The notes under the pieces were generated by a model. It worked only from the letters and a program-made list of their open reading frames with translations. It was not told where the DNA came from and searched no databases. A stretch of 7,609 nucleotides of DNA from Verrucomicrobiota bacterium (GTDB lineage Bacteria > Verrucomicrobiota > Verrucomicrobiia > Opitutales > Opitutaceae). Position 1 is the first letter of the stretch. Every line of letters starts with the position of its first letter. This document shows positions 6,157 to 7,609 of this stretch, piece by piece. The stretch is from NCBI GenBank assembly GCA_023443985.1, contig JAEZSJ010000020.1, positions 1 through 7,609 of the forward strand. The letters are read 5' to 3'. The position numbers and the translations under genes were made by a program.

Positions 6157-7609
6157 TCAGCGAATGATCGCGAGCGTCTGGCCGGCCTGCACGAGTGCGC
6201 CCTGGGCGACGAGGATCTCGGCGACGAGGCCGTCGTGCGTGGCGACGATGGCGGTCTCCATCTTCATCGATTCGAGGACGAGGATGGCGTCGCCGGTCTT
6301 CACGTGTGTGCCGACCGGCTTCTCGATGCGTAGCACGAGACCGGGGAGCTGGGTGGTGACCGGCTGGCCGGTGCCGGTGCCCGCGGCGGCGGGGACGACG
6401 GCGGTCCTGGCCGCAACCTCCTTCACGCCGACGGGGTAGCTGGTTCCGTTCACGAGCGCGGTGGCGCCGTCAAGAATGACATGATACGTGCGGCTGTTGA
6501 GCTCGACATCGTAGGCGACCGGGGCGGCGGAGGCCGACGCGGTGGCGCCGGGGGCCGGGGCGGCCTCGGTCTTGGCGACGTTCTTGCGCACGCCGATGGC
6601 GCCGTTGCCCTTGAGGAAGGCGATGCCCTTCTCCTCGCAGGCGGAGGCGATGAAGATGTTTTCCTCGGTGGTGGGCAGCCCCTCCTTCTCGAGGAGCGTC
6701 CTGGCGGCGGCGACACCGCGCTTGGGGTCCTGCTCGATGGCGGAAAGATGGTCGGTGGTCGGCTGCATCTTGAGCTGTGCGGCGGCGATCCCCACGACCT
6801 CGGGATCGGGCGCGACGGGGGTCTTTCCGAAGTAGCCGAGCACCATGCGGCCGTAGCCGTCGGCGATCCGTTTCCAGGGGCCGAACATGACGTTGTTGAA
6901 CGCCTGCTGGAAATAGAACTGGGAGACGGGGGTGACGGAGGTGCCGAAGCCGCCCTTGCGCACGGCCTCGCCCATGGCGGCGATGACATCGGGGTATCGG
7001 TCCATGAGGCCGTTGTCGCGAAGCATCTGTGTATTCGCGGTAAGGGCACCGCCGGGCATCGGGAAGAAGGGGATGAGTGGTTCGACGCGCATCGCCTCGG
7101 GCGGGAAGAAGTAGTCCTTCAGGCCCTCCTTGCAGCGCTCGCCGAGCTGCATGATCTTGTGGATGTCGACATCCAGCGAGTAGCCGGTGCCGCGGAGGGC
7201 GTGCCACATCGTGATGATGTCGGGCTGGCTGGTGCCGCCGGAGAGCGGGGCGATGGCGAGGTCGATCTGATCGGCGCCGGCGTCGATGGCGGCACGGTAG
7301 GCGGTCACGCAGGTGCCGGCGGTGTCATGGGAGTGGAAGGAGAGGCGGGCCTTCCCGCCGAGGAGGGCACGGGCCATCTTGATCGTGTCGTGGACCTTCT
7401 GGGGACGGGAGGTGCCGGAGGCGTCCTTGAAACAGATCGATGAATACGGAATGCCGGCGTCGAGAAGCGAGCGGAGGGTCTTCTCGTAGAAGTCGACCTC
7501 GTGGGCGCCCGCGCAGCCCGGGGGCAGCTCCATCATGGTGACGACCATCTCGTGGTTGAGGCCGGCCTCGGTGATGAAGCGGCCGGAGTCGATGAGGTTG
7601 GAGACGTCG
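6157..7609 (-). CDS. Biotin-dependent carboxyltransferase, OadA/PycB type (5'-truncated by window edge)
   Basis: The frame is open to the right edge, giving 483 C-terminal residues; the start lies outside, and the internal ATG at 7548 is not the start because family-like sequence continues through it. Residue numbers count from that internal Met. The TIM-barrel carboxyltransferase end shows FKDASG with Lys41, the lysine that is carbamylated and binds metal in this family, HSHD with His72 and His74 (metal ligands), and GGTSQP with Thr106, equivalent to the catalytic Thr of pyruvate carboxylase. The conserved PYC/OADA domain spans about 145-325 (PMPGGALTANTQ at 163-174). An Ala/Pro linker and a small beta segment follow, then the biotinyl domain (about 395-463) with ESMKMET and biotinylated Lys429, 35th residue from the C terminus as is usual. 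It moves carboxyl groups between biotin and a 2-oxo acid: pyruvate to oxaloacetate, or oxaloacetate decarboxylation. Which direction depends on partners (a biotin carboxylase, or the OadB/OadG membrane subunits) not seen here. FKDASG differs from the commoner KDMAG, and TQLPG precedes the biotin site where APMPG is common, suggesting a divergent branch, often annotated as a biotin attachment protein or PycB. The gene is last in its unit, with a terminator right behind it. Confidence 0.93.
   Translation of the reverse strand, partial: DVSNLIDSGRFITEAGLNHEMVVTMMELPPGCAGAHEVDFYEKTLRSLLDAGIPYSSICFKDASGTSRPQKVHDTIKMARALLGGKARLSFHSHDTAGTCVTAYRAAIDAGADQIDLAIAPLSGGTSQPDIITMWHALRGTGYSLDVDIHKIMQLGERCKEGLKDYFFPPEAMRVEPLIPFFPMPGGALTANTQMLRDNGLMDRYPDVIAAMGEAVRKGGFGTSVTPVSQFYFQQAFNNVMFGPWKRIADGYGRMVLGYFGKTPVAPDPEVVGIAAAQLKMQPTTDHLSAIEQDPKRGVAAARTLLEKEGLPTTEENIFIASACEEKGIAFLKGNGAIGVRKNVAKTEAAPAPGATASASAAPVAYDVELNSRTYHVILDGATALVNGTSYPVGVKEVAARTAVVPAAAGTGTGQPVTTQLPGLVLRIEKPVGTHVKTGDAILVLESMKMETAIVATHDGLVAEILVAQGALVQAGQTLAIIR

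Noticed and set aside
6481..7443. A 320-codon plus-strand open frame antisense to the carboxyltransferase
   Set aside because: Gly/Asp/Leu-rich shadow translation. The minus-strand frame contains the biotin site and metal-binding motifs and runs through the window edge.
6157..7548. The ATG at 7548 as the true start of the carboxyltransferase
   Set aside because: The frame stays open to position 7609, reads DVSNL ... GLNHE before this Met, and would otherwise lack most of the catalytic barrel. The gene is cut by the window edge.

Overview
The window is GC-rich, densely coding bacterial DNA. All three genes I can support lie on the minus strand, so transcription runs from the right end to the left. 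No RNA gene, insertion sequence, CRISPR array, integrase or attachment site is visible. The best guess for the organism is a high-GC environmental bacterium, possibly Verrucomicrobiota (Opitutales-like) or a similar group. This rests on the style of the hybrid histidine kinase (a large extracytoplasmic region of OB-like repeats) and on the bacterial TMTC-like TPR membrane protein, both of which I recall from such lineages. It is an inference, not a demonstration.

Right part (6157-7609): the 3' two thirds or so of a biotin-dependent carboxyltransferase of the OadA/PycB type. It has metal-site and active-site motifs, the conserved carboxylase domain and a C-terminal biotinyl domain. The gene enters from beyond the right edge. 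It ends at a textbook rho-independent terminator (6106-6137), so its transcription unit closes there.

Middle (2583-6023): a 1146-residue membrane-bound hybrid sensor histidine kinase. In order it has a signal peptide, about seven degenerate OB-like modules outside the membrane, one transmembrane helix, a histidine kinase core and a C-terminal receiver. It probably has its own promoter in the short gap after the terminator, though only a weak -10-like hexamer is visible.

Left part (74-2518): an 814-residue protein with a TMTC/PMT-like polytopic membrane half and a C-terminal array of about eleven TPRs. It starts 64 bases after the kinase stop with no terminator between, so the two are probably co-transcribed. 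A sensor kinase next to a predicted protein O-glycosyltransferase could mean that envelope sensing is coupled to surface glycosylation, but the window contains no output regulator that would prove it.

The carboxyltransferase appears functionally unrelated to the other two genes. I did not find a clearly novel multi-gene system. The most worthwhile targets are the repeat-built sensor domain and its pairing with the TMTC-like protein.
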